Origin: Eutreptiella sp. 'Long Island Sound 2002'
Taxonomy: Eukaryota > Euglenozoa > Euglenophyceae > Eutreptiales > Eutreptiaceae
Assembly: GCA_964036045.1 (NCBI GenBank)
Contig: OZ038388.1
Coordinates: 29,595,759-29,659,758, forward strand
Direction of reading: 5' to 3'
DNA length: 64,000 nucleotides
Below, piece after piece: positions 32,694 through 43,456 of this stretch (the first letter of the stretch is position 1; each line of letters opens with the position of its first letter). The notes beneath the pieces were generated by a model. It did no database searches and was not told where the DNA came from. It worked only from the letters and a program-made list of their open reading frames with translations. The position numbers were made by a program, and so were the translations under genes.

Positions 32694-32781
32694 CCCGGAG
32701 CAGTATTGCACAAATCATTTTCCACAGTCACATGATATTGACCAATGCAAATCCTGATCCTGTATTCAAGATCAGCAAAGC
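32694..32781 (-). CDS. Candidate exon, unknown product
   Basis: On the minus strand the acceptor CATGATTCCAG precedes 32781 and a possible donor (CCGG|GGTTTG region, GT at 32693-32692) follows 32694. The peptide FADLEYRIRICIGQYHVTV has the alternating pattern of a beta-rich domain. Not recognised. Confidence 0.35.
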
Positions 32782-33160
32782 CTGGAATCATGTAGATCAT
32801 GAAGATCAGTAGACTTCTCCATGTCAAAACCCTGCCTCCTCAATCCCAAATACCTGGCCTCTCAATCCCAAAACCCCGGCCTTCTCAATCCCAAAACTGC
32901 CTTCTTGGTGCCCTCATGCCCATCTCTTATCCCATATGCCCCCCACCCCCACTGTGGGACCACACCCAACCGTTGGCGATAATCTTGTTCTGCTGTGGAA
33001 TTCGGTATGATTCCTGTTCCATTGCAGTCAGAAAAACAGAATTTTCAGTAGGCCTTTGTACCCATGTACATGTACCAGATAGACCAGAGACGAATGTACG
33101 CCAAATATGTACACCAGATACGAAAATGCAAACCAAAAATTTGCACATGAAAATAGTTCT

Positions 33161-33239
33161 TTGACAGAGCGAGAGACAGACAGATAGACGGACAGACTTA
33201 CAGACAGACTTGCAGACAGACAGACGGAGAGAGAGAGAG
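33161..33239. repeat. (GACA)n-like microsatellite
   Basis: Imperfect GACAGACAGA repeats ending in a GAGAGAGA run. Confidence 0.9.
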
Positions 33240-33723
33240 GCCCACCTTCCAACCAAATTGCAAAGAACCCCCCGCCTTCTGCAGGAAAATCTCTTATGGA
33301 AACGAGGAAGAGGTCTGGAAAGCGGTGGTCCCAAGAGGCCCATTGCGGGGGTCATCAAATGGTGAGCATCCGCGTACACAGTCGTTCGGCAGACAAAATG
33401 GATCGCAACGCCAGATCAGAGACTTCATGCATGAAATCGCTGTTGGCATCAAGCAAAGTGGAATTGCCTCCACAAAGGAGAGATAATCAATTTACAAGAA
33501 GCACTGACAATCCGTAGCACGGGGTTTCCTCTGTCCTGGTCCTTGCAGCAGGATTGGCCACAGCAATGCCAGACCAACATGCAGCATAATGTAAGTGTGT
33601 GAGCCGGCAGAATAATAGTAGTAGAATGAGAGATTGGGGTGGGCTGGGGGACAACGAAAAATTACTGTGAAAAATGACTGGACTGCACTACACACCTTGG
33701 ACTCAATTTATCAAAACTCGCCA

Positions 33724-33741
33724 GGTTAGGGTTAGGGTTAA
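33724..33741. repeat. Interstitial telomere-type repeat
   Basis: GGTTAGGGTTAGGGTTA: two and a half TTAGGG units. Related short tracts are at 41466, 41607-41633, 43184 and 62533. Confidence 0.8.
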
Positions 33742-33772
33742 TGACTGGATCTATCGACCATGGCCGCCATAC

Positions 33773-33855
33773 CAGTGTTAAAATTGCAGGCTACCAGCTG
33801 CTGGACAGCCATCAAGAATGCTGCTCCTTGCGTGAGAGACAAGGGCGGTAGTTTG
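33773..33855 (-). CDS. Candidate exon, unknown product
   Basis: Acceptor TTCATGATTTCAG before 33855, donor ACACTG|GTATGG after 33773, 83 bases open in one frame. The peptide (KLPPLSLTQGAAFLMAVQQL) ends in a hydrophobic helix. A further minus-strand acidic segment (DDFEDAAEQ) with acceptor GGTCTTTTCAG begins at 34269 and could be the exon upstream. Confidence 0.45.
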
Positions 33856-34269
33856 CTGAAATCATGAAGCACGAAAACGTTCGTAATCGGAACAACTTTT
33901 GAAGATAGATACCACCCCATACACACTCTCTCCAAGCCTCCATGCTAGGCAGGGAATCAGGTAGGTAATGGAAATTGGGATCCATAGGACTGGGGTTGCC
34001 ACAATAATGTAGACCAGGACAGTGAGGGTGTCAAATGCACAATACCAACCTCAATACCGAGACCAACCGAAGTGTCAACCTGGTTCAATGGTGTGTGTGT
34101 CATACCTTTCAGACCATGACTTAGTTCGGTGCATTAGGGTCTTGTGCCACGATTTGTTGTTCTTGGTGTGCAGCAGCTGGTTGGGTAGCAGACTGATTGC
34201 CTGCACTTGGACTGGCTAGGAGTTCCGTCTTCAGGGGTACCTTGTTCCGCAGCATCTTCAAAATCATCC

Positions 34270-36913
34270 TGAAAAGACCAGTGGCATCAACAGACGAGCA
34301 CCTTCAGGCAAAGAAAATATGAAATTTACTGCGACCAGCTCGGCGATTGGAGGGGAATCACAATGCCCTGCACACGAAATGCATTGGAAACTGATTCAAT
34401 TGGCTGCTTTCCCAGGAAATCTCAAGGTTGTCCCCCCTTGTAGGATGCTCCCAACTAGGCTTCATTTTTTTCGAGGGGATATTTGCCCACCACCCATCCA
34501 TGCAAAGAATTTTTTTTTGAAACAGACGTTGGCTTTGGAAAAATCAAATTTGCAGGCAGCCCATGTGGGACCCACTCCGTCTTGTTTACTTATACACACA
34601 GCCCGCTCCCAAACCAGTCTTCAGTGCCGTTCTAGACGTAAATATTGTCGGGTCACGGGGGGGGGGGGGCTTTCAAGACCGATTGTCGCCGGAAACCACC
34701 ACACGACCAAACTGCCCCCATGCACCCATCAGAAGACAACTCAGTGGCATCAACAGCCGAAAAGGACACTCTTGGTCTACCCGCGGCTCCCCTACAACAC
34801 ACACTCAAACATGGTCTCTTTCTGCCCTCCGGGCATGCTCTGCTATAGCCGACGCACCTTATGCCAGTGCCGCTGCATTCTTGTGGCAATGCAGAACCAT
34901 CCGCGAGGAATTTACGGCTGTATTTTTTCCTCGGCACAGCCATTAAGGCTACACCGACGCGGGGGGCTGAACGGCCAACCGCTGGAGCCAGCCATCCAAC
35001 CGCCGGCGGTCAATCTACAAAGTTTGCCCACCAAAAGGCCGTCAGTTGATCGCCAACATCTGTCAGTGGCTCGAAAACAGGGGGAAACACGGGGAGACGG
35101 GGGCAAGTGGGGGAATGACTGGTGTGCCACGGTCGAATGCTCTCAGGAACTTCCCCTGAGGCGTGCCCCCTCTTCGCCCTGTAGGTCCCGACAAGGAGTT
35201 CTAGCAATCCGCTGAAACTGAAGAAGAAGTAGCGCTGACCTTCAAATACCAACATAATCATGCTGCCCAAATTGGCCATACTGTCGTGACAGGTGGGGTA
35301 CAGCAGAAGGTAATAGCGGTGAAACCCGGATAATCATCATGGGAAAAAGCCAAAAAGAAGTGACTCATCCGTTTTTCTCCATTTCCCCCAATTTTCTTCC
35401 GTGTTCTCCCCATTTGCCCTCTTCACCCCGTTTCTCCCAGGTTTTTGCTTGCTTTCGCCAAAAATTCTTATGTGTTCTAAATCTTGTGCACCATCGAGCC
35501 AAAGGGTTCCCAAATTTTCACAGTAATCCATGCAAATTGGTGTTGGGAGGGGGCTTTGCCTGTTCGGCAGGCTTCACAAAGCCATACAATCTTGGCTCTC
35601 CGCAAGCAGCGAAGCTTGAACAAATTCTGGCTGTCAGCATCAGTTCGGAAAAGCCCCTTCGGAACTGGGGCCTTTTTTTGATGTTGTCCTTATGCTATGA
35701 CAATGGTAAATGCACACAAACTCTCCAAATCAGCTGTTGCACCGCTTGGGCGCTCAGCGAAGCCTCGTTTTGTGCAGTGAAAGATACGAGTCAGTGATGC
35801 ATACACCAGCAAGGTCAGCTGGTCAGGCTCAGGATTGGGGCGCTGTTCAACCATAACTAGACCCAGTATTGCAGCCAGGATGTAGATTTATCAGTACAAT
35901 AATTGCATCTTCGTACTCTCTCTCGGTTTGCATTACACTGCTTTGAGGCCTGCAGGCTCATTTACTTTTTTTTTGTCGTGGCGTCCGAAAGCATCAGGGT
36001 GATCGAAGCGGACAATGAAAAAGAAAAGCCCAGGACGTAGGCTGGGTGTTGGGTGAAACAAAAGCACACGACGTTTACCTGGTATGCACGCTCGGAACGG
36101 TGTCTTGTTCAATGTGCACACGCCAGGGAAGACAGTCCACAAGGGCATGCAGGGAAGCCGACATGTCCGACTGGCAGGCAAACATTGTGGACAGAACCAG
36201 AAGACTGACCCTGTGTCACTATGCACCACGAGAGCTTCAGAAAATCGGAGGCACTTGACTGTGCTTTTGGCGCCTGGCGCCCTCCAGGGTACCCTCACTC
36301 AACGTATTGCCCACGGAACCGCGGTCGAGTGCAAGCTTCTGGGCCACCTTTCGGGAAACAATGCCCCCCCAGTACTGTTCTGCCCGTAGGAGATGGGGAA
36401 CCCTTGCTTTGGCTTGTTGAGCAGGGCACAGTACCTCAGATGGTGCGGCACGGCATGCTCCATAACAGCAGGGGAATTCTGTGCTGTATTGTCACACCTG
36501 ACGAGACAGGCAATGTCAGCTGTGGGGTGGCAAGCACCAGGGTCAGGGTTTTGCTTAGCCACGGGGGATGGGGGGGTGCGCTGGCAAACCCAAGCACGCA
36601 GAATTTCGGAAAACCCAAAACCCACGGGTGTCCCACCCCCACAGGGGGGGGGGGGGAGACCTAATTAAAAAAACAGACAAATGCAAACCAGAGGTAATGC
36701 ACTCCACAGTAAGGCATAAATGCATCTTTTTTCTCTATGCAAACCTGGTTAAACCTCAAGACACACACCGTGTCTGAAACAGAAAACAGAACATCATGTC
36801 TGACTGCAGTTATTCAGACAATCACGGGGGGGGGGGGGCTTGCTGGACCCCCACCCACACCCAGACACAAGCATTGAAAAGGGTTTGAGGCTGGTTTGAA
36901 ACACGCACACAGT
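34270..36913. other. Intergenic or intronic stretch with G runs
   Basis: A 298-codon plus frame (34319-35215) passes straight through a run of 12 G and is probably chance. A minus-strand segment near 35170-35282 (MANLGSMIMLVFEGQ) is protein-like but has no clear splice sites. G tracts lie near 34660, 36645 and 36830. Confidence 0.35.
36580..36660. repeat. Dispersed module CAGAATTTCGGAAAACCC with G tract
   Basis: Shares GC(T/C)GG...CCCAA.CAC.CAGAATT(T/C)CG(G/A)AAA with 37318-37353. A run of 13 or more G follows at the 3' side; in the second copy the G run is on the 5' side. Confidence 0.55.
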
Positions 36914-36994
36914 CTATTCCTTGCTATTATCCGAGTCTGACGAGGAGCCGGAGGAGTTGGACAAACTCAAGAAATCATCCGACTCATCACAAGT
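36914..36994 (-). CDS. Candidate terminal exon with acidic Ser/Asp tail
   Basis: Acceptor CGCCGTGCAG precedes 36994; 81 bases run in phase 0 to TAG at 36916-36914. The 26-residue end is rich in Ser, Asp and Glu (SSGSSSDSDNSKE), a common form of nuclear protein tail. Just upstream, in the frame that would be intronic, lies a basic stretch (KKPKGKQVPNDKEEGRKRR) which could be coding if the acceptor is elsewhere. Probably the 3' end of the minus-strand gene whose other exons lie at 38-41 kb. Confidence 0.45.
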   Translation of the reverse strand, partial: TCDESDDFLSLSNSSGSSSDSDNSKE

Positions 36995-37437
36995 CTGCAC
37001 GGCGCTTCCTGCCTTCCTCCTTATCGTTGGGCACCTGCTTGCCCTTGGGCTTCTTAGCACCGCGATCAGCACTTGCCAACCGGAAGTGTGTGGGACGCGC
37101 ATTGGTTGGCGCATAGGTCATAAGGAGACTCTGTCCAGGGTACACTGTCCAGAGGCAAAAATCAGAAAGTGCTCCATCAACTTGGTCTTAATGTGCAACC
37201 GTTGGGGTGAAAGCAAGCCGCTGAGCTGCGAAAATGCATCACCTGGAACCTCCCATTGTCATCTTGTACCCCAAACCCCGTAAACGGCCTATCCCCCCCC
37301 AGGGGGGGGGGGGTGTTGCCGGACGCCCAAACACCCAGAATTCCGAAAACCCCAGCCCCCCTCCCTCCGATAGGCCGCACAATAAGCAAACTCCTGATCA
37401 GGGTGCGCGAGTGGGTGGCAGAGACGATTGGTGCATC

Positions 37438-37556
37438 AACCAACCCAGGCAACAAGACAGCATAATACAAGACAGCACAACACAGAACAGCACAATACAA
37501 GGCAACACAACACAACACAACACAACACAACACAACACAACACAACAAAACACAAT
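37438..37556. repeat. (ACAAC)n microsatellite
   Basis: CAACA pentamers, perfect from about 37503 to 37545 and degenerate to the left (GACAGCACAACACAGAACAGC). Confidence 0.95.
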
Positions 37557-38129
37557 GCAGCGCAAAGAAATTCGAGGAGGGTAGACATTTGGGGGCTGAC
37601 TCCGCACTGGACGCTTTTGAAAATCACCAGCACCGGGATAGGCATAAGGCTGTAAACATACACATAAAGCATGGATCTCTCGTGCTGTTCAGTGCGGTCC
37701 TGTGATTTAGATGACGGTTCTCTTGACATCTTTTTGAGGAAAAAAGACTCCTCGTTATATTTTGTGATTGTTTATTCGCAGAACGTTCACATTCATACAG
37801 GGAGAGAAGAAGGAATATCGTCATCGTCATTCGTCATTACGCCCTCCAGAATCACCACCCTGCCCAACCAGAATTATCCACTCCAGTCATCCATTCTAAG
37901 GCTGCGTCTGGAAGGAAGGAATGCAAGTCATAAAGATGCACTTCGCAGCACCCAGCAGACCACACAGTGAAACATTTGAGATTTCCCTGAAATTTTGAGG
38001 GCAGATATCATCTAGAATTCACGTGCCCCTTTCTGTCCCGCACACGCAAATGAAAAGCGGCGAGACCATTCCAAGGCACACATACATGCAAATTTGCATG
38101 CACACCACAGAAGCATGTACCGCACATAC

Positions 38130-38206
38130 CATTGCAATATGAGTTGGAGATCTTCGTCGGTCTTGATCTTGTCACCGGACAACTGATTCGTAATGCTCAG
38201 CAGCCC
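38130..38206 (-). CDS. Candidate exon, unknown product
   Basis: Acceptor TTTGGTTGCCAG before 38206 and a very good donor CAATG|GTATGTGC after 38130. Phase 0 start, phase 2 end. Peptide contains SITNQLSGDKIKTDEDLQLI, a typical charged helix. No family recognised. Confidence 0.55.
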
Positions 38207-38696
38207 CTGGCAACCAAACACAAAGACATTGGCGACGTAGCGGGTAGTAATGGGCGTACAGGGTTGTGGATAGTTGGAACGGGGTGGAAAGAGGTAGCCA
38301 GGGTCAGAGGGATTCAAATTTCACACGGAGGGATGGCGCTGGAGGAAAGCCCAGTCGAATTGACATGCAAGCCCCCTGCAAATTGTACCTAACGCCCCAT
38401 TTCTCGGTTCTTGCATCTCGCCACGGCAAAAAGAACAAAAACTGCAGAAACAACAGCAGATTTGGACAGGGCCGTTTTGTATGCACAACGCTATTGCACA
38501 TACGCCGGACGTCAGACCCGGAAATAGACCGTTTCGGGGGTTCAAGCCGCAAACCACATCCCTTCAGACAGCGACAACAAATGAAAAACCACCCAGTCCC
38601 AACCAGCAAACCATTGCCAAATCACAGCAAGGACACCCATTTCTATTGAGCCGAAGGACCACAAAATCCACGTTCCCAAAGCGGTGTCGACGACAC

Positions 38697-38955
38697 CTGC
38701 AAAATGTTGCCTCGGCAAAGCTTTGGGTGGAGGGCGGGAGGATACCGGTCCTTGCGGATTGAACAGTGGCTCGCTGCATTGGCCACAGCCAGACCAGTCT
38801 TGACGACCCTTGACCCTTCGGCTGTTCATATGACCGCGTGCACTACGCCAGGCTGGGCTATTGATGAGGGTGGATCGTGCCGGGCTGCACGAAACAGCAA
38901 ATGACGGGCCACGGTGATGTGTACTGGAAAACATGAACTGACACCCGCCTATCAC
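38697..38955. other. Intron or exon boundary region
   Basis: Minus-strand acceptor CAACATTTTGCAG ends at 38697, so another exon should start at 38696 and run downward. Its phase (1) matches the donor at 38956. Two frames are open beyond it, so I did not fix the exon. Confidence 0.3.
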
Positions 38956-39103
38956 CTTGCGGCTGTTGGAAGGTAACGGAGAAAAGCGGGCAACTGTCGG
39001 ACAACACTTTCGTGTTGGTCAGGCGTAATGTACTACCGTCAGTGAGCCAAAAGACTCCGGTCGGCCGAGAGGTTGAAGCACGTGACTCTTGCACCCATGA
39101 TTC
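38956..39103 (-). CDS. Candidate exon, unknown product
   Basis: Acceptor CTGTTGGATTAG before 39103, donor CGCAAG|GTGATA after 38956. Starts in phase 0, ends in phase 1. The peptide (GVFWLTDGSTLRLTNTKVL, then a Cys and a hydrophobic strand) looks like beta-sheet protein. Phase-compatible with the exon ending at 39349. Confidence 0.55.
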
Positions 39104-39348
39104 CTAATCCAACAGTACTCTGTCGGCGCTGGCAGTGACGCCGTGGCCTGCAAACGCTCCTCAAGACCCCAAAGTCGAGGGTTGAACCACGGCTCATCGC
39201 GCTCGCGTCACGGCAACTCGTCCTCAGACAACCAATGCCCCGCAATACCACTATCGACCGCCACATCAACTCCTGTCTGCAAAGAACGCTAACCACCGTC
39301 AGTCAATTACCGGGCCACCGCAGTTCCCTAGTAGCCGTTGAAATGCAC

Positions 39349-39477
39349 CTTGACAGCTTCCACATGTGTCGGAAGTGCAAACTGGTCAGGCGTGTCGACG
39401 ACAACCTTCTTAAACCAGCCGCTGAAGAAAGTGTGCACCAAGTCCCGCTCCTTGTCGTCAGTGAAATTGACTGGGAC
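39349..39477 (-). CDS. Candidate exon, 43 codons, unknown product
   Basis: Acceptor GTTGTTGCTGTTCCAG before 39477 and donor GTCAAG|GTGCAT after 39349 enclose exactly 43 codons, phase 0 at both ends. Peptide: VPVNFTDDKERDLVHTFFSG, then WFKK and a hydrophobic strand. The frame also stays protein-like upstream to about 39565 (RLCTLRNPVIRCEAPYTT), so the true exon may be longer. Splices in phase to 39103. Confidence 0.6.
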
Positions 39478-39660
39478 CTGGAACAGCAACAACGTTGTGT
39501 ACGGGGCTTCGCATCGAATGACAGGGTTCCGGAGGGTGCAAAGCCGGTACCCCAATCTGGTCCCTTGTGCGAACACAACCCCATGGGCGGCTTTTGTTAC
39601 CAGGAGGCCCAAAAGCAAATAGATAAAAGAAAATAAAGTGAAAATAATAGTATTACCAGC

Positions 39661-39725
<65 letters not shown>

Positions 39726-39726
39726 A
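39661..39726. repeat. (CAA)n trinucleotide repeat
   Basis: About 21 uninterrupted AAC/CAA units. Confidence 0.98.
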
Positions 39727-39903
39727 GAGAGGAAGGAATAAAGAGGAATCATTCTTTTGCTGCAATGGTGGATGCAATTTGGAAGATAACGGTGGTTGTT
39801 TCATTTGCTCATCCTCTCTCTTTTCGGACAAGCACTCGGTGCTGTCGCTCTGCACTTCACTTTCACTCTTGCCCTCACTCTCTCCTATACGCGCTCTGCA
39901 CTG

Positions 39904-40425
39904 TCAATGCCCCCTGTCACTGTCACGCTGCACGGTCTGCTGCGACAAGAACACAAATGGCATCATGCATATCAAAAGTTTAGGTATCGCAGTCGAAAAC
40001 TGCCTTTTCAGAGGACAACACGATGACCACTTGGAGGCCAGAGGTGCCAAATTTTTTTGTTCGGTCAGGGATGGGCATGACTCGTTTTCCATGTCCAAAA
40101 CACCAAAGGGTCCTCCCAAGCTTCTGACAATTAGATCCCAACAAGCTAACAAGCTGAACTTTGGCAAATTAACAAGATAGCGAAAATCCTCCAATGTGCT
40201 TCGACACGGCAATAAACCGATGTTGTTTAATCGGTCACTGACAGAGTGGTCAATCTGCAGCATTTGAAGGTCTACATACGGCGGATGAAGGGTAACTGAC
40301 GTGACCGTACATATGGACACTGTGCGTGACAGTGGCAAGACTCTGTTGTTGAACATGTCATCTCTGTGTCTCCTGACGTACGTTCTGCCGTGTATCTCCT
40401 TGTTCCCTCTGCACACAGACGACAT
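39904..40425 (-). CDS. Candidate exon region of the same minus-strand gene
   Basis: A 173-codon frame with good protein character (VDLQMLQIDHSVSDRLNN, STLEDFRYLVNLPKF, LLACWDLIVRSLGG). Exact splice sites were not fixed; the coding part is probably within 39950-40400. No family recognised. Confidence 0.4.
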   Translation of the reverse strand: MSSVCRGNKEIHGRTYVRRHRDDMFNNRVLPLSRTVSICTVTSVTLHPPYVDLQMLQIDHSVSDRLNNIGLLPCRSTLEDFRYLVNLPKFSLLACWDLIVRSLGGPFGVLDMENESCPSLTEQKNLAPLASKWSSCCPLKRQFSTAIPKLLICMMPFVFLSQQTVQRDSDRGH

Positions 40426-40486
40426 CCGGCTGATTCTACAGCCCCATATTTATCAGGCTGCGGACGGGAACCCTGAGGCAGGCCTC

Positions 40487-40760
40487 TTACGATGTACTCG
40501 GGTTGGAGGAACAGGCCAAGCTACCGAGTGCCAACATAAACAACGCCAGTTCATCCCCAAGCGAACCACTGAGGCGCTTGAGGGAATCTGGTGAACCGCC
40601 CCCCTCCTGCTGTGCTTCAAGATCCTGACGCAACAGACAGCACAGTCTCAGGCAACCAATGCCAACTTGCGAGCGCAACTGTGAGGACAGCAGCAGCACC
40701 TTTGCAATGGCTGCGAGCGCCGCAATGTACAGACCCCGAATTGCATTCTTGCGCTCCGCT
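40487..40760 (-). CDS. Candidate exon, helical protein
   Basis: The minus-strand frame encodes Ala/Leu-rich helices (RGLYIAALAAIAKVLLLSS, then GCLRLCCLLRQDLEAQQ) and a Ser/Leu-rich end. The pattern suggests an alpha-helical repeat or membrane-associated region. The acceptor is probably the CCACCAG near 40766. Not recognised. Confidence 0.4.
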
Positions 40761-41239
40761 GGTGGTTGTCCATCTTCCAGTACTGGATGGTGTGAAAGGT
40801 GCAGCGGGGATGGGTGTGGATGGGTGTGGGGAGCTAGGACCCCGGCTGCATTGGGCTGGTACTTCGACCACATGCACCGGTGCGCCTTCGATATTTGGTG
40901 GTCACCGAGGTGACAGCCCCCCCAGCACCCCGGGGAACGAAGTGGGTGGGGATGACAAAGGGGGGGTTGGGGGGGTCATGTGCATTGGTGGGTGGACGCA
41001 CACGACCCTGCCGCACACCCATCTTACGGCCAAGCTCTGTGGCTGGAAGGGCTTTGCCCTGTGCCTGCACTTGCCCATGCTGTGACGAGTTAAACCTCCA
41101 AGGTGGGCGTAGAACGCAATCGGGTTTGAGGTGTCTGCAATTGGGGAGGAGTTGAACGAGCACAGTGGGAAGTCTCAACCTCAGAGCACACTAGGCAACG
41201 TGAGCCCCCCAGGGATCGTGCCCGGGGGGGGCAACCCCT

Positions 41240-41460
41240 CAGTTTTGGACGCCAACTACCCCCCCAACTAACTGTTGGCCGGAGGCCCCTTGGGGGGGGG
41301 GGGGGGGGGCTTCAGGGAGGGGCGAATTGGGGGGGGGCTCCAGGAGGGTCGGTTTGGGGGGGGGGGGTCCAGGTGAGGCGATTTGGGGTGTTGGGGGGCG
41401 GGAGGGGGGGCACAGGCTCCCCTTACCTCCCCTTGCCCTCCCTCTAACCATACCATCACC
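41240..41460. repeat. G-tract module with AACTAACTGTTGGCCGG
   Basis: AACTAACTGTTGGCCGGAGG begins at 41266 and is followed by an 18-G run (41292-41309), then two more G tracts. The same 23-bp core is at 43373 and a diverged one at 61218. CCTAACCCTAACC follows at 41466. Confidence 0.7.
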
Positions 41461-42374
41461 ATAAACCTAACCCTAACCTTTGCGGCCAGCTAGTTTGGCC
41501 ATGCTAGCCATGTTGATTGGGCTGGACAAGATCCCCCAAATGCCTTTGCCATATCATTGCTCTCCATTTTGGACCCCAACACTCACTGTTACCCTAGCCT
41601 AGGGTGAGAGCTAGGGCTAGGGTTAGGGCTAGGGTCACCGAGCTGGTGGAACCAGTCTTGGTTTTATAACCCTCTTCAGTGTCTAGGATGGACCCACTAA
41701 GTTTAGCACGCAAGCAGCAAGCGGCAAGCAAGCAAGCAGCAAGCACACGCGAAATGGGCAAAAATCACAGCTCCGTCGTGGTGCTTCGGATTTGGCCAAA
41801 ATTTTGGTGGATGCTACCTATGGGTGTGAGGGACAACCACACAAAGTATGAGCAAGAAACTCAATGGTGGCCGCCGGGAACGGGCGTCGCAAGTACCGGA
41901 CCCCCATTTCAAAATCTGCAATTTAGGGCCAAAATCAGCCTTTTTTTGCCCAAAACCAACCGAAAACCTGCTGAAAACAGCCAAATGAAAGGAAATAGTG
42001 GCTACTCTACACATGCAGCTAGACTTCCTTGTGCCGAACGGCCCTCTAGGGCCCTCTAACTCCACAATATACCCGCGAACCGCCCCCAAAAGGCCCCCGA
42101 AAGCCCCAAAATTTGTGCACATGGGCCGCCGACAGCCCCAAACCAAAAACAGACCATATCTTGGGCTAGGTGGCTCAAAACGCGATTTCCAGCGCACCTA
42201 ATCCACCCGCAACCACCCACTTTTGGTGGATTTCACCCCTCAAAATTGCCCTAACCGACACCTAGACCCCCGTCCCTAGGCCCAGTGGGCTTCGGCAAGC
42301 TGCAGGAGGTAACCCAAAGTGCCAAAATGGTTCAACAAGGTCCACCGGGTGCAAAACAATGACTTTTTTCAACG
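41461..42374. other. Spacer with telomere-like tract and dispersed repeat
   Basis: AGGGCTAGGGTTAGGGCTAG lies near 41612; a repeat shared with 26156-26245 lies at 42141-42230. No gene seen. Confidence 0.4.
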
Positions 42375-43110
42375 ATGATCCTGGACCACATGGAATGCCA
42401 AAACAAGTGTTTCTGGCGCGGTTTGAGCTCGTTGTGGCACGTTGTGGCCCTCCTAAAATCCCAAAATGCCATGAAAATGGGCTGTTTTGGGACAAAAAAT
42501 GGGTCAAAAATGGGTCAAAAATGGGTTTTTCCAAAAATGATCCTAGACCATTTGGGGTGCCTAAACAAGTGAAATGAGCCCTTTTTGAGCCCACTGCAAG
42601 CCATTTTGGCCCCTCCAAAGTCACAAAATGCCTTGAAAATGGGTTGTTTTGCAACAAAAAATGGGTGGAAAATAGGTAAAAAATGGGTGAAAAAATGGGG
42701 TTTTCCAAAAATGATCCTAGACCATTTGGGGTGCCTAAACAAGTGAAATGAGCCCTTTTTGAGCCCATTGCAAGCCCACTCAAGAGTCACAAAATGCCTT
42801 GAAAAAGGGCTGTTTTGGGACGAAAAATCAGTCAAAAATGGATCAAAATGTGTTTTTCCAAAGATACCTTTGGACTATTTGGGGTGCACAAACAAGTGGA
42901 ATGAGTCCATTTTGAGCCCATGTTGAGCAATTTTGGCCCCTCTCAAGGCTGAAAGGGCCTTGAAAATGGGCCACTTTGGGACTACAAATGGCTCAAAAAC
43001 GGGTCAAAACCATGGTTTTCCAAACATGCTCCCATTCCAGTTGTGGTGCCCAAACGGATGAATACAGCTCATTTTGAGCCCCATTTGAGCCGCTCTCGTC
43101 CACTTTCCGG
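42375..43110. repeat. Diverged tandem repeat, 153-174 bp unit, 5 copies
   Basis: The block ATGATCCTAGACCATTTGGG or a variant of it starts at 42375, 42537, 42711, 42864 and 43025, followed each time by a GTGCC.AAACAAGTG and a TTTTGAGCCCA block. The middle copies are closest to each other. Confidence 0.85.
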
Positions 43111-43372
43111 TGCGTACCTCAACCTTTAAGTCTCCTAGACAATGTTCCTTCCCCCACCAGCTCGGTCCCAATATTCAATCCTGGTTAGGGTTAGGGTTCG
43201 GTGTAAGGTTAGGAGTAGGCTGAGGGTTGGGGGTGGGTGTTAGAGTCAAGGTTAGGTCTAAGGGTAGTTTTGGGGTGCAAAGTGGACAAAATATTCCTTA
43301 GGGCACCTTTGGTGTTCATGGAGCCTCGGGCGCTTTTGGCGCCCATGGACGCCTGAGGGCGACACCTTTGGC

Positions 43373-43456
43373 AACTAACTGTTGGCCGGAGGCCCATAGG
43401 GGGGGGGGGTTAGTTGGCGTCCTAGGACCCGCGGAGTCGCCCCCCCCCCCCCCCCC
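43373..43456. repeat. G-tract / C-tract module, second copy
   Basis: AACTAACTGTTGGCCGGAGG (43373), an 11-G run (43399-43409), TTAGTTGGCGTCC, which is the inverse of GGACGCCAACTA at 41247, then a 17-C run (43440-43456). Confidence 0.7.

Noticed and set aside
33028-33252. Leu/Ser/Val-rich membrane-like frame
   Set aside because: Translation of the GACA microsatellite.
34319-35215. 298-codon plus-strand frame
   Set aside because: It runs through a homopolymer G tract, has no domain-like pattern, and other strands and frames over the same stretch are equally open.
37177-37729. Cys/Val/Leu-rich minus-strand frames
   Set aside because: They are translations of the ACAAC microsatellite.
39328-39855. 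175-codon minus-strand frame taken as one protein
   Set aside because: Its middle is a poly-valine run from the CAA microsatellite. Only the part below about 39565 is protein-like and is kept as an exon.
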